Source of the DNA: Bacteriovoracaceae bacterium UBA1511
Lineage (GTDB): Bacteria > Bdellovibrionota > Bacteriovoracia > Bacteriovoracales > Bacteriovoracaceae
Length of the DNA stretch: 24,470 nt
Reading direction: 5' to 3'
NCBI GenBank assembly: GCA_002323535.1
Contig: DCQT01000095.1
Coordinates: 1-24,470, forward strand
The notes beneath the pieces were generated by a model that had not been told where the DNA came from, did not search any database, and saw nothing but the letters and a program-made list of their open reading frames with translations. Below are positions 9,041-15,403 of this stretch, one piece after another. Within the stretch, counting starts at the first letter, position 1; every line of letters begins with the position of its first letter. The position numbers and the translations under genes are program-made.

Positions 9041-9068
9041 GTTATACAAAATAATCACTGATATTCAA
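9041..9068 (-). promoter_or_regulatory. Probable sigma-70-type promoter of yicC-gmk-rel
   Basis: Read on the minus strand: TTGAAT (9068-9063), a 16-base spacer, then TATAAC (9046-9041), five of six bases matching the -10 consensus. The start would fall near 9034, giving a leader of about 28 bases that contains the yicC Shine-Dalgarno. It is the only good match in the 66-base gap between the small exported protein gene and yicC. Pattern match only. Confidence 0.5.
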
Positions 9069-9072
9069 ATGT

Positions 9073-9369
9073 TTAAAAAAAGAGTGTGCTCGTGCTAGTT
9101 TTTAAAAACCTAATATCAGAATTTTTCAATAGATATTTTGTATAGATTTTCTTATCTCTTAGCTTGAGATTTAAAAAAAATATTCTCTCATTCCTTGTCT
9201 TCAACCTGGTTTTCACCATGTAGTAGAGCCGTAGGTCGGCTAACTCTTGTTTCTCCTCGTATATTTTCAGTAACTTATCTACCGAGGAATTCTCTACTCT
9301 ATTTGCCATCGCAAAAGGGTGAAAACTTAGCGCCATGAATAAGGGAACACCCCATAACCATTTAGACAT
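9073..9369 (-). CDS. Small predicted exported protein, unknown function
   Basis: 98 residues, not recognised as any known family. The N-terminus looks like a Sec signal peptide: MSKWLWG, a hydrophobic core VPLFMALSFHPF, and a likely cleavage after AMA at about residue 22. The mature part is short, basic and predicted helical (KLLKIYEEKQELADLRLYYMVKTRLKTRNERIFF), ending in TSTSTLFF, which is encoded by a T-rich run. A near-perfect Shine-Dalgarno (TTAGGAGGT, 9382-9374) precedes the ATG, which is the main reason to accept so short an ORF. That Shine-Dalgarno overlaps the stop codon of the 23-codon ORF upstream. It may be transcribed separately from yicC, which has its own promoter candidate. Confidence 0.65.
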   Translation of the reverse strand: MSKWLWGVPLFMALSFHPFAMANRVENSSVDKLLKIYEEKQELADLRLYYMVKTRLKTRNERIFFLNLKLRDKKIYTKYLLKNSDIRFLKTSTSTLFF

Positions 9370-9378
9370 AATTACCTC

Positions 9379-9450
9379 CTAATTTGTAACCTTATCGATT
9401 TCAAGAGGTTCAAACCCTAAGAGGTCACATTTATGAGGAATATTTTTCAT
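9379..9450 (-). CDS. Putative 23-residue small ORF / leader peptide upstream of the exported protein
   Basis: A short ORF on the minus strand, ATG at 9450 and TAG at 9379-9381, encodes MKNIPHKCDLLGFEPLEIDKVTN. It has a G-rich Shine-Dalgarno (AGGGGGGAGT, 9460-9451) directly before the ATG. Its stop codon lies inside the Shine-Dalgarno of the following gene, an arrangement seen for translationally coupled leader peptides or small proteins. The peptide has no run of identical regulatory codons, so classical attenuation is not indicated. It could be a real micro-protein or a coincidence of two good ribosome sites. Confidence 0.4.
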   Translation of the reverse strand: MKNIPHKCDLLGFEPLEIDKVTN

Positions 9451-9460
9451 ACTCCCCCCT

Positions 9461-9475
9461 AATATTAAAAATATT
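9461..9475. promoter_or_regulatory. AT-rich palindrome between divergent genes
   Basis: AATATT-AAA-AATATT is a perfect 6-bp inverted repeat with a 3-base centre. It sits in the 49-base gap between the divergent 23-codon ORF (9450, minus) and the FliL-like gene (9500, plus), where an operator would be expected. Such AT-only palindromes also arise by chance in AT-rich DNA, so this is only a candidate site. Confidence 0.25.
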
Positions 9476-9499
9476 GATTTTCAAGGCCGATAAGATGAT

Positions 9500-10246
9500 A
9501 TGCGTTGGGATCAATATGAGGACAAATTAAATTTCTATCTTAAATCAAAATGGGATAATTTTTGTGCAAGTTTAGTTGAACTTTATAAAAGATTAACAAG
9601 TTTCATTTTAAAAAAAATAAATGAAATTACTAATATTGATTTTAAAAAACTAATTACCGAGACTAAAGATAAGGTCAAAAACTCAACATATAAATTGGCC
9701 CACTATCTCCAGGATCATTACTACGCAGTCCCCAAAAGAGTTGCAAAAAAATTTAACAAAATAAAAAGTGACACTCGTAACTACTACTCATTTGCTGCAA
9801 TCGCGTTGTTCTTTTTTTCTATAAACCAAGCATATAAAAACTATCGATTAATAGTTCCCGCCGATAAACCAAAAAGAAACATATCATCAGAGCAAATAAA
9901 GAGAAGGCCTGCGTATTACAACAATGAAAAAAAATTAATAAAAATTTATAATATTAATGTCCCTGTTTTGAATGATGAGAATAAAAAAACAAAATCCATC
10001 GTTGTTAACCTAAGTGTTCAACTATCGAACCGTTTTTCAAAAGAAGTATTAGAAAGTTTGCATCATGAATTAAATGATTACATCAACATGGACACGAGAC
10101 CAATTGTAAAAGACTTTCCACTATCCGATGAAGGGAAAAAAATACTAAAAAACAAACTCCACTCAAGCCTACAAGATTTACTTAACAAAAAAAAGATTAA
10201 TGCTGAGGTAAAAAATGTTTATATCACTTCCATTCTCAGTTCTTAA
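9500..10246 (+). CDS. Single-pass membrane protein with FliL-like C-terminal domain
   Basis: 248 residues. A basic, helix-rich cytoplasmic N-terminus (1-93) is followed by one transmembrane segment (about 95-110, YYSFAAIALFFFSINQ) and an extracytoplasmic part. The C-terminal 100 residues run IVVNLSVQLSNRFSKE, then a helix, then DFPLSDEGKKILKNKL and VKNVYITSIL. This order resembles the FliL periplasmic domain (vNL...., D....l....G...LK..l...in, V..vyft.f). FliL supports flagellar stator function. The resemblance is by eye and the N-terminus is much longer than in FliL, so this may be a specialised paralogue, or unrelated. The ATG at 9500 has only a weak ribosome site (AAGG at 9483-9486). Its 3' end overlaps the convergent sigma-54 activator by 11 bases. 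Confidence 0.55.
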   Translation: MRWDQYEDKLNFYLKSKWDNFCASLVELYKRLTSFILKKINEITNIDFKKLITETKDKVKNSTYKLAHYLQDHYYAVPKRVAKKFNKIKSDTRNYYSFAAIALFFFSINQAYKNYRLIVPADKPKRNISSEQIKRRPAYYNNEKKLIKIYNINVPVLNDENKKTKSIVVNLSVQLSNRFSKEVLESLHHELNDYINMDTRPIVKDFPLSDEGKKILKNKLHSSLQDLLNKKKINAEVKNVYITSILSS

Positions 10247-11471
10247 TTGCCCTTTCTAAGGTTGCCTTGGAAACACCTAAACTAGCTGAAGCAAGCTCAT
10301 ACTTCCCTCCGAAAAATCTTAACCTTTGTTTAAACACGTCTATTTTGATTTTTTTATAAGTATGCTGATTTATCTCACTTAATAAAAAATCCTTCTCACA
10401 GCTATTTTGGACTAATGAGTGGTCTAAATCTTCAAGAACGAGCTTTCTATGTTGTGAAAGGACTACTTTTTTTTGTAAGTGAGCTTTCAACTGTCTAAAG
10501 TTACCAGGCCATGAAAATTTCATATAAAAATCCAATAGTTCCTTAGATAGGTATAAATCTCGTTCATTCGAAAACTTCATCAAAAAACTTTTAATAAGAT
10601 CCGGTTTTTCACGAATACTAGGCAAAGACATACTAAATTCACTTGTAATTCTATAATAAAAATCTGTCCTAACCCGGCCCGCTTTTTTTAGATCTAAAAA
10701 ATTTTGTCCTGAAGAAAAAATCATACGACAACTTGATTTTTTTTCTCCATTTGACCCAACAGACCTATACCTTCCGGAATCAAGAAAAAGTAGTAACTTT
10801 TTTTGATGTTCAAGACTCAATGAGTCTATTTCATCTAAAAACAGTGTACCTTCTCTTGCTTCGAATATCGCTCCTGGGTGGTCAGATATCGCTCCCGTAA
10901 ACGATCCTTTTTTATGGCCAAAAAATTCGCTTTCAAAAAGATTGTTTGAAAATGAACTAAGGTTTAAATGCACAAATCTCCCGGAACGTTTCGAACGATC
11001 ATGGATAATCTTTGCCATTCTGGTTTTTCCTGTACCCGTCTCTCCTTGTAAGAGGATATTCATATTTGAAAAAACAATTTTTTGGTCAATTTCAAATTCA
11101 AAAAACTCCTCGTTACTCTCTAACTCCTTAGCTTTTAAAAAAATTAGCCGATTGTAACCAATCCTTATTTCATCGCCTCTTGATAATATGAGCTCTCGAA
11201 TATATGACTTATTAACCTCGAAGAGATCATTTTCACCAGTAGATCTCAAAACATACCAACTGTTATTGGTCCTAGAATTTTCACAAAATAACTTAAATGA
11301 AAAACTCTCTCCTCTTTCTGAAGGTAATACAAAGGTGAACTCTTTTTTTGAAAGTTCTTCTGTCTCGGATGAGACAAAATTATAACTTTGACGATTTATC
11401 GTAATTTCACGTCTTCTCCCTCGGAAAGGGATGATTACAACTCTATCTCCAGATTGAAATAAAAATGACAT
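10236..11471 (-). CDS. Sigma-54-dependent transcriptional activator with degenerate FHA-like N-terminus
   Basis: 411 residues. Residues 1-115 are a beta-rich N-terminal domain resembling FHA (LSRGDEIRIGYNRLIF at about 96-111 matches the end of FHA domains), in place of a response-regulator receiver. The AAA+ domain has Walker A GETGTGKT (143-150), the sigma-54 contact loop GSFTGA (189-194; usually GAFTGA) and Walker B TLFLDE (209-214). WPGNFRQLKAHL replaces the usual WPGNvReLeN. A Fis-type helix-turn-helix ends the protein (ELASASLGVSKATLERAI). It should remodel RNA polymerase/sigma-54 at target promoters, with FHA-type proteins often sensing phospho-threonine. An ATG at 11492 gives seven more residues, but GGAGG five bases before the ATG at 11471 favours the shorter form. 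Targets unknown. Confidence 0.85.
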   Translation of the reverse strand: MSFLFQSGDRVVIIPFRGRRREITINRQSYNFVSSETEELSKKEFTFVLPSERGESFSFKLFCENSRTNNSWYVLRSTGENDLFEVNKSYIRELILSRGDEIRIGYNRLIFLKAKELESNEEFFEFEIDQKIVFSNMNILLQGETGTGKTRMAKIIHDRSKRSGRFVHLNLSSFSNNLFESEFFGHKKGSFTGAISDHPGAIFEAREGTLFLDEIDSLSLEHQKKLLLFLDSGRYRSVGSNGEKKSSCRMIFSSGQNFLDLKKAGRVRTDFYYRITSEFSMSLPSIREKPDLIKSFLMKFSNERDLYLSKELLDFYMKFSWPGNFRQLKAHLQKKVVLSQHRKLVLEDLDHSLVQNSCEKDFLLSEINQHTYKKIKIDVFKQRLRFFGGKYELASASLGVSKATLERAIKN

Positions 11472-11575
11472 ACTTTCCTCCGTTTTTTTCATACTTTCAC
11501 AAGAGGTTTTGACAGGTACTCCATATTAAAGTTAATTGATATCTAATACATGTTGAACCCATAAGGTTTTCATTT

Positions 11576-12217
11576 ATGAAAAGAATAAACAGACAAGAAG
11601 TTAGATTCCTTAAAGGAATGGCAACTATCGAGCAGACTAAAAAGTGGATCAATGATGAATGTGATTCGATGCCTGGAGTTTGCTTTATAGGTAGGTCCAA
11701 TGTTGGAAAATCTTCATTAATCAATGCTCTTTTTGGCAATAGCACAGCAAAAGTAAGTCAAACACCAGGAAAAACAAGGGAAATCAATGTCTTCTCTGCT
11801 CAGGCAAGAGACGTGGATTCAGGTGACGTTTCTTCATTTTGGTTAATCGATCTACCTGGTTACGGCTACGCCAAAGCATCCAAAAGTGTAATCAAAAAAT
11901 GGCAGGAGTTAATGAACTTCTTTTTCGAGAATGCACCTAAAAACCTCCTGATGATAAGTATGAGAGATGCAAGACATCCAGATCAAGAATCTGACAGAAT
12001 CTTTATGGAATATCTTAAAGAATATGAGAGACCCTTCGTCACCGTTTTAAATAAGTTGGATAAATTAAAGACTCAAAAGGAAAAAGCTGGGTTAAAAAAG
12101 TTTTCTGAAAAATTTAAGGAAGATTTTGGAACAAAGCCTTTTAAAGTTTCGGCTCAAAGAAGAGATAATCTGCAAAATTTAGAAAATTACATTATTGATC
12201 ATATTGAAAATAATTAA
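11576..12217 (+). CDS. engB: Ribosome biogenesis GTPase EngB/YsxC (YihA)
   Basis: 213 residues, normal length for this TRAFAC GTPase, which assists late assembly of the 50S subunit. G1 is GRSNVGKSS (39-47), G2 lies in TPGKTREINVF, G3 is DLPGYG (92-97), G4 is NKLD and G5 is VSAQ. The YAKASKSVIKKWQ and MRDARHPDQESD segments are characteristic of YsxC. The ATG at 11576 follows AAGG at 11563-11566. It is divergent from the sigma-54 activator, with about 100 bases between them. Its TAA overlaps the stop codon of the convergent small coiled-coil gene. Confidence 0.95.
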   Translation: MKRINRQEVRFLKGMATIEQTKKWINDECDSMPGVCFIGRSNVGKSSLINALFGNSTAKVSQTPGKTREINVFSAQARDVDSGDVSSFWLIDLPGYGYAKASKSVIKKWQELMNFFFENAPKNLLMISMRDARHPDQESDRIFMEYLKEYERPFVTVLNKLDKLKTQKEKAGLKKFSEKFKEDFGTKPFKVSAQRRDNLQNLENYIIDHIENN

Positions 12218-12229
12218 TTATTTTTTTTT
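12207..12229. terminator. AT-only palindrome with T-tract at the convergent engB junction
   Basis: AAAATAATT/AATTATTTT is an 18-base perfect palindrome at 12207-12224, and the T run continues to 12229. It contains both overlapping stop codons. As RNA it has almost no loop and only A-U pairs, so it would be a weak terminator, stronger in the plus direction where the T-tract lies. Listed as a candidate only. Confidence 0.3.
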
Positions 12230-12501
12230 ATATTTCTAACCTCTCCTTCCATCTTTTCGAGTTCTTCTTCCTTAGTTTCAATTATTGAGATTAATTTTGA
12301 TGCCTCAGGGTTATTCCATTCGATATTTTTTTGTTTAATATCTTGAAGAATTAAATGTCCAAGCTGTTCATAAGTTTCATGTAACTCCGAACTCGTTTTC
12401 GATGCATTAATCATCTTCTTCCCAATCTCAGTTGTTTTTTTTAACTCTTCCTGACAAAGACTAAGCATTTCTTGCATTCTATTTTTCCATTGGGATTGCA
12501 T
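12214..12501 (-). CDS. Small coiled-coil protein, unknown function
   Basis: 95 residues, charged and predicted almost entirely helical, with no signal peptide or membrane segment. The pattern of leucines and charged residues (MLSLCQEELKKTTEIGKKM, then IIETKEEELEKMEGEVRNIKK) suggests coiled coil at both ends, with a short Pro/Asn break (NIEWNNPEAS) near residue 64. It is not a family I recognise. The ATG at 12501 has AAGGAAAA in front of it, a reasonable ribosome site, and the gene fills the space between convergent engB and the divergent acyltransferase. Probably cytosolic, and probably an oligomer or adaptor by composition. Confidence 0.6.
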   Translation of the reverse strand: MQSQWKNRMQEMLSLCQEELKKTTEIGKKMINASKTSSELHETYEQLGHLILQDIKQKNIEWNNPEASKLISIIETKEEELEKMEGEVRNIKKNN

Positions 12502-12566
12502 AAATTTTCCTTAGTGAGTAATTGTTATCTTTTATGTAAAATAACACGTATGGGAAAATTATAAAC

Positions 12567-13460
12567 ATGAATTTTACAAATCTAATAAATAAATTCTCTT
12601 TACCTGAAAGTGAAATTAATCATGTCTATGATAGGCTCTCTGAGAGGTATACAAAAAACCCGGACCCTTGGGGTCTAAAGGTCGAAAATACGAGGAAGTC
12701 TCTCAAGATTGCTGGTGGACTATATAGAAACTATTTTAATACCCGAGTATTTGGCAAAGAGAATGTGGGTGAAGAAAATTATATCGTAGTTTCTAACCAT
12801 TCAGGCCAAATTCCTTTTGATGGGATGATATTGTCTTGTGCTTTTTTACTCGAGTTTGAAAACCCCAGAATTTTAAGAACAATGGTCGAAAGATTTGTCA
12901 CTACAATCCCCTTTTTCAGCTCATTTGTCAGTGAAAGCGGAGGAGTCTTAGGGGATAGATCAAATTGCCTAGAGCTATTAAAAAGAAAAGAATCTGTTCT
13001 TGTTTTTCCTGAAGGCGCAAAAGGCATCGCAAAAGGCACAAAGGATTTTTATAAACTTCAAAACTTTACTCGCGGTTTTTACAAGTTAGCATTAAAACAA
13101 AATACAAAAATTCTTCCTGTATCTGTAATTGGTGCAGAGGAATTTTACCCACTAGTTCACAATTTTAAATCCATTGCAAAACTACTTAAAATACCTGCAT
13201 TCCCTATAACACCATTTTTTCCTTTTGCGGGAATAGCTGGGGCACTCCCCTTACCTTCACCAGTGGATGTACACATTGGCGAACCAATTGAAGTCAATAA
13301 AGACCTGATAACTAATTACTCCGATGACGATATTGACCTTGAGGTTGAAAAGGTAAAAAACAGCATAAAGTCCCTTCTCAATGAAGGCTTAAAGAAGAGG
13401 CGCCCTTTTTGGGCAAATAAAATAACCGAAAGCTTAAAAGAGAGCGAACTAAATGGTTAA
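12567..13460 (+). CDS. Lysophospholipid acyltransferase family protein (PlsC-like)
   Basis: 297 residues of the glycerolipid acyltransferase superfamily, which transfers acyl chains from acyl-ACP or acyl-CoA to a lipid acceptor at the inner membrane. The catalytic block reads SNHSGQIPFDG (His78, Asp85). The His-Asp spacing is six residues, not the four of PlsC, a variant I associate with a subgroup using NHSG.lP.DG. Block III is VFPEGAKG near residue 150, and PVSVIGAEEFYP matches block IV. A hydrophobic proline-rich stretch (KIPAFPITPFFPFAGIAGALPLPSP) near 210-235 may be membrane-associated. The last 8 bases overlap the SDR gene, so the two are coupled and likely act on the same lipid or conjugate. 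The substrate is not known. Confidence 0.8.
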   Translation: MNFTNLINKFSLPESEINHVYDRLSERYTKNPDPWGLKVENTRKSLKIAGGLYRNYFNTRVFGKENVGEENYIVVSNHSGQIPFDGMILSCAFLLEFENPRILRTMVERFVTTIPFFSSFVSESGGVLGDRSNCLELLKRKESVLVFPEGAKGIAKGTKDFYKLQNFTRGFYKLALKQNTKILPVSVIGAEEFYPLVHNFKSIAKLLKIPAFPITPFFPFAGIAGALPLPSPVDVHIGEPIEVNKDLITNYSDDDIDLEVEKVKNSIKSLLNEGLKKRRPFWANKITESLKESELNG

Positions 13461-14412
13461 ACAAAAAACAGCTCTTATTCTTGGAATATCAGGAGGCTTG
13501 GCCCAGATTACTGCAAAAGTGCTCAGGAGAGAAAACCCAGAACTTAGAATAATAGGTGTTGATAACCGACCTATTTCTAAGTTACCAGAACTCAGCGGTG
13601 TCGTTTACAAAAAGCTGCGTTATTCGAGAAATGACTTCGAAAGATTGTTTCGATCCTATAAGTTTGATTACGTATTTCACTTAGGACGTATGACCCACGC
13701 GAAATCAAACCCAAGGGCCAGTCTGGCTCAGAGACTTGATTTGAATGTTATGGGAACAAACAGGATACTTGAGTTGTCCTTAGAACATAATATTAAAAAA
13801 TTAATTATGCTCTCAACATGGCATGTTTACGGTGCATTTCCAGACAACTCGATCTTCATTAATGAGAACTCTCTTTTAAGAGCTTCAATTCAAAATGCTG
13901 ATTTGAGGGATGTTGTTGAAATGGATCAACTTTCGACAAACTTCATGTGGAAAAATCAAGCTGAAATAGAGACCGTTGTTTTTAGGCCATGCAGTATTAT
14001 AGGACCTACTATACAAAACTCAATGACTAAATATTTAACCAATAATTTTGCCCCTGTCGGTATTGATTACGATCCCATGATGCAGTTCATTCATGAGTAC
14101 GACATGGCAAAAGTATTGTCGAGAGCACTTAAAAGTATTCCTACCGGTATATATAATGTTGCACCTGATGATTTCATTAGCATCCAGGATGCAAAAAAGT
14201 TTATTACCCCAAAGGCACTCCCATTTAGTATTATTGCCCTTGAAGGTATTGCCAAAATAATTAATCAAACCTCGTGGAGTGTCCCGTCTTACTTGATAGA
14301 CTACCTGAAATATCCATGCCTTCTTTCAAATAAAGAACTACAAAAACATCTTCCAAAGAACTTTATGAGATATAGCGTACAAGATTCTTTAGAGTTGATG
14401 AGACTTCCCTAA
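13453..14412 (+). CDS. Atypical NAD-dependent epimerase/dehydratase (extended SDR) family protein
   Basis: 319 residues with an extended-SDR Rossmann fold. The dinucleotide site is ILGISGGLAQ (residues 9-18; the third glycine of GxxGxxG is replaced by Ala17), with the acidic NAD-binding residue in GVDNRP. VFHLGRMTH and KKLIMLSTWHVYG follow typical SDR strands, and VVFRPCSIIGP is the post-catalytic strand. No YxxxK pair is visible where it should fall, between LSTWHVYG and the RPCSIIGP strand (the region reads VVEMDQLSTNFMWKNQ), so normal epimerase chemistry is doubtful. It may be a binding or regulatory relative. A similar acyltransferase plus divergent SDR pairing occurs, as I recall, in mycobacteria (Rv0501-Rv0502), suggesting a conserved functional pair. 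The ATG at 13453 lies inside the acyltransferase 3' end. Confidence 0.75.
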   Translation: MVKQKTALILGISGGLAQITAKVLRRENPELRIIGVDNRPISKLPELSGVVYKKLRYSRNDFERLFRSYKFDYVFHLGRMTHAKSNPRASLAQRLDLNVMGTNRILELSLEHNIKKLIMLSTWHVYGAFPDNSIFINENSLLRASIQNADLRDVVEMDQLSTNFMWKNQAEIETVVFRPCSIIGPTIQNSMTKYLTNNFAPVGIDYDPMMQFIHEYDMAKVLSRALKSIPTGIYNVAPDDFISIQDAKKFITPKALPFSIIALEGIAKIINQTSWSVPSYLIDYLKYPCLLSNKELQKHLPKNFMRYSVQDSLELMRLP

Positions 14413-14431
14413 GCTCTGATCGACAAAATCT

Positions 14432-14460
14432 TTGACATCAGACGTTATTTTCTTTAAATT
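14432..14460 (+). promoter_or_regulatory. Sigma-70 promoter of tRNA-Leu
   Basis: A perfect -35 TTGACA (14432-14437), a 17-base spacer and TAAATT (14455-14460) place the start near 14467, only three bases before the tRNA 5' end at 14470. The consensus -35, ideal spacing and position directly ahead of the tRNA make this the most convincing promoter in the window. Confidence 0.78.
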
Positions 14461-14469
14461 TCTCTCATT

Positions 14470-14553
14470 GGCCTGGTGGCGGAATGGTAGACGCGCTTGA
14501 TTCAAAATCAAGTATCTTCGGGTGTGCGAGTTCAAGTCTCGCCCGGGCCACCA
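14470..14553 (+). tRNA. tRNA-Leu (anticodon CAA)
   Basis: Class II tRNA of 84 bases. The acceptor stem is GGCCTGG (14470-14476) with CCGGGCC (14543-14549), with one T-G wobble, followed by A and an encoded CCA (14551-14553). The D arm carries GCGGAATGGTAGACGC. The anticodon stem is CTTGA/TCAAG with loop TTCAAAA and anticodon CAA at 14503-14505, reading UUG. A long variable arm (TATCTTCGGGTG region) confirms the leucine class, and the T arm is GCGAG-TTCAAGT-CTCGC. Confidence 0.97.
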
Positions 14554-14554
14554 C

Positions 14555-14606
14555 AAAGCTCTTATTTATGCGAACGCAAGTGAGTATGAATAAGAGCTTT
14601 ATTTCA
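14555..14606 (+). terminator. Intrinsic terminator after tRNA-Leu
   Basis: AAAGCTCTTATT (14555-14566) pairs with AATAAGAGCTTT (14589-14600), a 12-bp stem with a loop of about 22 bases that can pair further at its base. It is followed by ATTTCATT. It starts one base after the tRNA. The T-tract is interrupted, but the stem and position fit termination of the tRNA transcript. Confidence 0.65.
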
Positions 14607-14637
14607 TTATGAAATAATCTACAACTTATTAACTTTC

Positions 14638-15210
14638 TTAAAATATTTTATTTAAAATCAAGTCAAAAAGCTCAGCCAGCTTCACAAGAGGATAAACCAA
14701 TGGGGTTAAAATAAATTGAACCGCTTTGCCAAAAACTTTCATCCCCTTAAGTAATGGTGGAGTTATCGAAGAAATAATTTTAGATGATATATCTAGGGAA
14801 ATATTGATGAAGCCACTTAAAATATTGGCAAAAAACTCCAAAGGTGGCACGACTGCTTTTTCTAAGAACTTCGACAATAAATTAAGCGGCGGAATGAGGC
14901 AAAACTCTAGAGCCTTTGAGAAAAAAGACAATGGAGGAACTAGAACTTTTTCTAAGACCGTAGAAAATAAAGTTAATGGAGAGACAAGTGCCATTTCTAA
15001 AACTTTGGATAGAAATAATAGTGGTGGTACCAAAGTTTTTTCCAAAACCTTCGCCGAAACCTCCGCAAACTTATTGATGATGGGATTCAAACGAGTAAGG
15101 ACATTGTTTATAATAGGAATGGATATTTCAGCTAGAACCTCTATCGGCTTAACAAAAAACATTACCACTTTTTCTAATACCAACGCGAATATTGCAATCG
15201 CCCCTGCCAT
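14638..15210 (-). CDS. Hydrophobic protein of 15-residue LE/PPL repeats, unknown function
   Basis: 190 residues and not a family I recognise. The centre (residues 54-128) is five tandem 15-residue repeats of the form KVLEKxLVPPLxFLS: KVLEKTLVPPLLFLS, KVLEMALVSPLTLFS, TVLEKVLVPPLSFFS, KALEFCLIPPLNLLS, KFLEKAVVPPLEFFA. Weaker versions flank it (LVLEKVVMFFVKPIEVLA near the N-terminus, SSITPPLLKGM later). Every unit has a hydrophobic helix-like half, an LE pair and a Pro-Pro kink. It has no clear signal peptide, and composition suggests membrane or lipid association. The start at ATG 15210 is chosen because AGGGGAGG lies four bases ahead; ATG 15234 would add eight residues without a good ribosome site. 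The 193-base gap to the upstream gene suggests its own promoter. Confidence 0.65.
   Translation of the reverse strand: MAGAIAIFALVLEKVVMFFVKPIEVLAEISIPIINNVLTRLNPIINKFAEVSAKVLEKTLVPPLLFLSKVLEMALVSPLTLFSTVLEKVLVPPLSFFSKALEFCLIPPLNLLSKFLEKAVVPPLEFFANILSGFINISLDISSKIISSITPPLLKGMKVFGKAVQFILTPLVYPLVKLAELFDLILNKIF
14827..15051 (-). repeat. Five tandem 45-bp coding repeats (15-residue period)
   Basis: The DNA encoding residues 54-128 of the hydrophobic repeat protein repeats every 45 bases. The copies are diverged at nucleotide level but keep the positions of LE, PP and the Ser at the unit end. The divergence suggests an old expansion under protein-level selection, not recent slippage. Confidence 0.75.
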
Positions 15211-15281
15211 AAAGCCTCCCCTGATAATAATCATTTAACAAAATAAATATCGGGCAATCTGAAATAAAAATTTATCATGAG

Positions 15282-15305
15282 AAAAGATATCTTTTGTTAT
15301 CCACA
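15282..15305. promoter_or_regulatory. Palindrome next to a consensus DnaA-box sequence
   Basis: AAAAGATATCTTTT (15282-15295) is a 14-base perfect palindrome. One base further, TTATCCACA (15297-15305) matches the DnaA-box consensus. Both lie in the 193-base gap upstream of the repeat protein gene, about 75-95 bases before its ATG, where regulatory sites would be. A single DnaA box does not make an origin. The rest of the gap (15211-15403) is AT-rich with no other structure that I can support. Confidence 0.3.
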
Positions 15306-15403
15306 AAAAAATAGATGTAAGGTAAACAAAAATTAACTAATTTATAAGTTTAAGATCTACGTCGCGTTGTAATAATGATTATAAATTTAATCTAACGCTA
15401 AGG

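Noticed and set aside
14413..14440. TCTGAT...ATCAGA inverted repeat after the SDR gene as a terminator
   Set aside because: The stem is only 6 bp with a 16-base loop and no T-tract directly after it, and it overlaps the tRNA -35 box.
14726..15238. 170-codon plus-strand ORF opposite the repeat protein
   Set aside because: It starts with TTG without a ribosome site and its repeats mirror the minus-strand ones. The minus frame has a strong Shine-Dalgarno (AGGGGAGG) and coherent LE/PPL repeats.
15297..15305. DnaA box as evidence of a replication origin
   Set aside because: Only one consensus box, with no cluster of boxes, no DnaA or DnaN gene and no clear unwinding element; not an origin on this evidence.
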